Source: JAYGED01 sp046582565 | GTDB taxonomy: Bacteria > Pseudomonadota > Alphaproteobacteria > JAAXGF01 | NCBI GenBank assembly: GCA_046582565.1 | Contig: JAYGED010000054.1 | Span: 1-6,637 of the forward strand | Direction of reading: 5' to 3' | Length of the DNA: 6,637 bases | Part shown: positions 6,388 to 6,637 of the stretch, piece after piece | Numbering within the stretch: position 1 is the first letter of the stretch | Layout: each line of letters starts with the position of its first letter | Program-made: the position numbers and the translations under genes | Notes under the pieces: generated by a model | Databases searched by the model: none | Seen by the model: the letters and a program-made list of their open reading frames with translations, nothing else | What the model was told of the DNA's origin: nothing

Positions 6388-6637
6388 ATGAAAATTATTC
6401 ATATAACAGACATGCATTTCGGGCCCTATCAATGGGCGGGCAATAACGCGCTATTGCTGGAGCGACTCAATGAGTTTGAGGCTGACCTGGTCTTTAATAC
6501 GGGTGATATGACGACGGATTCACTGGAAGATGAATTTCAGCAAGCCGGTGATTTTCTGAGTAAAATCAACTGTGCAAACATTGTATCCATCTTGGGAAAT
6601 CATGATAAATTCAGTAGACGCTCGCATGATTTCTTTC
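6388..6637 (+). CDS. Calcineurin-like metallophosphoesterase, 3' end cut by window edge
   Basis: The first 83 codons of a metallophosphoesterase run off the right edge. The two-metal core motifs are in order: Asp8-x-His10 (TDMHFG), Gly39-Asp40 (NTGDM) and Gly-Asn-His-Asp (70-73). The later His motifs would lie outside. There is no signal peptide, so it is probably cytosolic. The family includes cyclic-nucleotide phosphodiesterases (CpdA/Icc), UDP-diacylglucosamine hydrolases and DNA-repair nucleases; the visible part does not decide which. The start is the ATG at 6388, since any later Met would cut off the first metal motif; there is no strong ribosome-binding site. It begins 11 bases after the thioesterase stop, so it may be co-transcribed. 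However, its G+C content (about 42% by hand count) and A/T-ending codons are quite unlike the genes before it, which suggests a different origin. Confidence 0.88.
   Translation, partial: MKIIHITDMHFGPYQWAGNNALLLERLNEFEADLVFNTGDMTTDSLEDEFQQAGDFLSKINCANIVSILGNHDKFSRRSHDFF

Overview
The window looks like chromosomal DNA of a GC-rich alphaproteobacterium. The support is strong G/C bias at third codon positions, a DUF3572 gene next to an HD-domain hydrolase of a type common in that class, and a catabolic cluster like those of rhizobia and relatives. Nothing identifies genus or species. There are nine protein genes, two of them cut by the window edges. I see no RNA genes, CRISPR arrays, insertion sequences or clear terminators.

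Left part (minus strand, 1-1501): a tight three-gene unit is read leftward, HD-domain phosphohydrolase -> DUF3572 protein -> short-chain dehydrogenase/reductase (cut at base 1). The first two overlap by ATGA and the third follows after 15 bases. Nothing ties this unit to the cluster on the right.

Bases 1502-1623 are a 122-base divergent intergenic region, the only sizeable non-coding stretch. It holds a weak inverted repeat and a duplicated 8-mer (TCCTATTG) but no convincing sigma-70 promoter.

Right part (plus strand, 1624-6376): five genes are packed with a 1-base overlap and then gaps of 2, 3 and 3 bases. They encode a beta-keto acid cleavage enzyme (cdhC-like), an L-carnitine dehydrogenase fused to a hotdog thioesterase (cdhA-cdhB fusion), an acyl-CoA dehydrogenase, a CaiD-type crotonobetainyl-CoA hydratase, and a second, separate hotdog thioesterase. 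Together they can be read as a nearly complete route from gamma-butyrobetainyl-CoA to glycine betaine: dehydrogenation to crotonobetainyl-CoA, hydration to carnitinyl-CoA, hydrolysis to L-carnitine, oxidation to 3-dehydrocarnitine, cleavage with acetyl-CoA to betainyl-CoA plus acetoacetate, and hydrolysis to glycine betaine. A CoA ligase or transferase for the first step, a transporter and a regulator are not in the window. The general pathway is known (for example in Sinorhizobium meliloti). The less usual points are the second thioesterase paralog beside the fused one and an Asp where acyl-CoA dehydrogenases usually have the catalytic Glu.

Right edge (6388-6637): the start of a calcineurin-like metallophosphoesterase gene. 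By hand count it is about 42% G+C, against roughly 60-70% in sampled lines of the genes to its left, so composition changes sharply right after the carnitine cluster.
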